From the NCBI GenBank assembly GCA_023381035.1, contig JAMCTK010000057.1, positions 1-5,012 of the forward strand: a stretch of DNA of 5,012 bases. Reading direction: 5' to 3'. Under the pieces are notes generated by a model. That model worked only from the letters and a program-made list of their open reading frames with translations. It was not told the origin of the DNA and searched no databases. Made by a program: the position numbers and the translations under genes. Origin of the DNA: Patescibacteria group bacterium (GTDB lineage Bacteria; Patescibacteria; Microgenomatia; Levybacterales; UBA12049). Positions 4,779-5,012 of the stretch are shown here, one piece after another. The first letter of the stretch is position 1. Each line of letters begins with the position of its first letter.

Positions 4779-5012
4779 ATGTCTATGAAACCTCTTTTGG
4801 TTAAAGAACTTCCAGATGCTCTTCCTCTTAAAAAAATAATCGGTCCAAGTTTTATTATCCTTGGTCTTGGGTTGGGAAGCGGAGAAATAATCCTGTGGCC
4901 GTATCTTACCTCACATTTTGGCATGGGGATAATCTGGGGAGCAGTTCTCGGCCTTACTTTTCAGTTCTTTATGAATATGGAAATAGAAATCTCTAAAGAA
5001 GCTATTGCAGAG
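4779..5012 (+). CDS. Nramp-related membrane transporter, N-terminal fragment
   Basis: The partial gene reads 78 residues to the right edge. A short cytosolic tail leads to L-P-L-K-K-I-I-G-P-S-F-I-I-L-G-L-G-L-G-S-G-E at 15-36, then I-I-L-W-P-Y at 37-42, the likely first membrane helix with its unwound centre, and a second hydrophobic helix from about 49 to 66 ending F-F-M-N-M-E-I-E. The G-P-S/G-F start and two-helix layout fit the Nramp-related branch of the APC superfamily. The metal-binding D-P-G-N of true Nramp proteins is replaced by G-S-G-E, so the substrate may differ. In-frame TAG at 4770-4772 limits the start to ATG 4779 or ATG 4785; neither has a Shine-Dalgarno sequence. The last eight residues (ISKEAIAE) come from the inverted copy of the PRTase-like gene, so authentic sequence probably ends near 4988. 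Confidence 0.7.
   Translation, partial: MSMKPLLVKELPDALPLKKIIGPSFIILGLGLGSGEIILWPYLTSHFGMGIIWGAVLGLTFQFFMNMEIEISKEAIAE
4979..5012. repeat. Terminal inverted copy of 3454-3487 (probable fold-back chimera)
   Basis: The last 34 bases are the exact reverse complement of 3454-3487 in the PRTase-like gene. Identity begins at the GG of 4979-4980, inside the transporter's M-E-I-E codons, after which Nramp relatives usually continue with Arg-Tyr. The shared GGAAATAGAA is a plausible short homology at the join. Together with the same situation at 1-30, this points to chimeric ends of a complete contig. Confidence 0.85.

Noticed and set aside
4694..4924. 76-codon minus-strand ORF
   Set aside because: It is antisense to the transporter start and its promoter; the plus-strand frame shows clear membrane-protein motifs.

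Overview
The window is AT-rich bacterial DNA with bacterial Shine-Dalgarno (SD) sites. UGA is used as an ordinary stop at the end of yjbQ. Gene content (small heat-shock protein, HPF-like ribosome factor, baeRF-type release-factor homologue, YjbQ, COG1926-type phosphoribosyltransferase, Nramp-related transporter) and compact spacing fit an uncultivated bacterium, perhaps of the candidate phyla (Patescibacteria-like). That placement is inferred from general resemblance and is weak.

Layout. On the minus strand, transcribed right to left, is a tight five-gene operon from about 2240 down to the left edge: hsp20 (2158-1703), an HPF/S30AE-like gene (1699-1319), a baeRF-like gene (1316-540), yjbQ (539-114) and the start of a phosphoribosyltransferase (PRTase) gene (117 to about 22). 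Gaps are 3, 2 and 0 bases, then a 4-base ATGA overlap. A plausible promoter and a very strong SD precede hsp20. The operon joins protein folding, ribosome hibernation and probable ribosome rescue or termination, so it reads as a stress and translation-protection unit. Upstream, also on the minus strand, are two genes I cannot name: a 430-residue protein with PRTase-fold motifs (3555-2263) and a 268-residue protein with a disordered N-terminus, a degenerate zincin-like motif and a coiled coil (4443-3637). A 335-base divergent intergenic region (4444-4778) holds small inverted repeats and a good promoter for a plus-strand Nramp-related transporter, which runs off the right edge and looks leaderless.

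The most important observation concerns the edges. The first 30 bases are a perfect inverted copy of 192-221 (inside yjbQ), and the last 34 bases are a perfect inverted copy of 3454-3487 (inside the PRTase-like gene). Each copy cuts into a conserved gene within a recognisable motif and replaces the expected continuation with antisense sequence from a gene further inside. This is the signature of fold-back chimeras joined at short homologies, as expected if the window is a complete contig from amplified or otherwise chimeric DNA. The PRTase gene and the transporter should be treated as truncated by artefact, and about 22 bases on each side should not be trusted.

I did not find a CRISPR array, tRNA, rRNA, transposase or clear terminator. 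The best candidates for undescribed biology are the compact hsp20/HPF/baeRF operon and the unnamed two-gene pair at 2263-4443.
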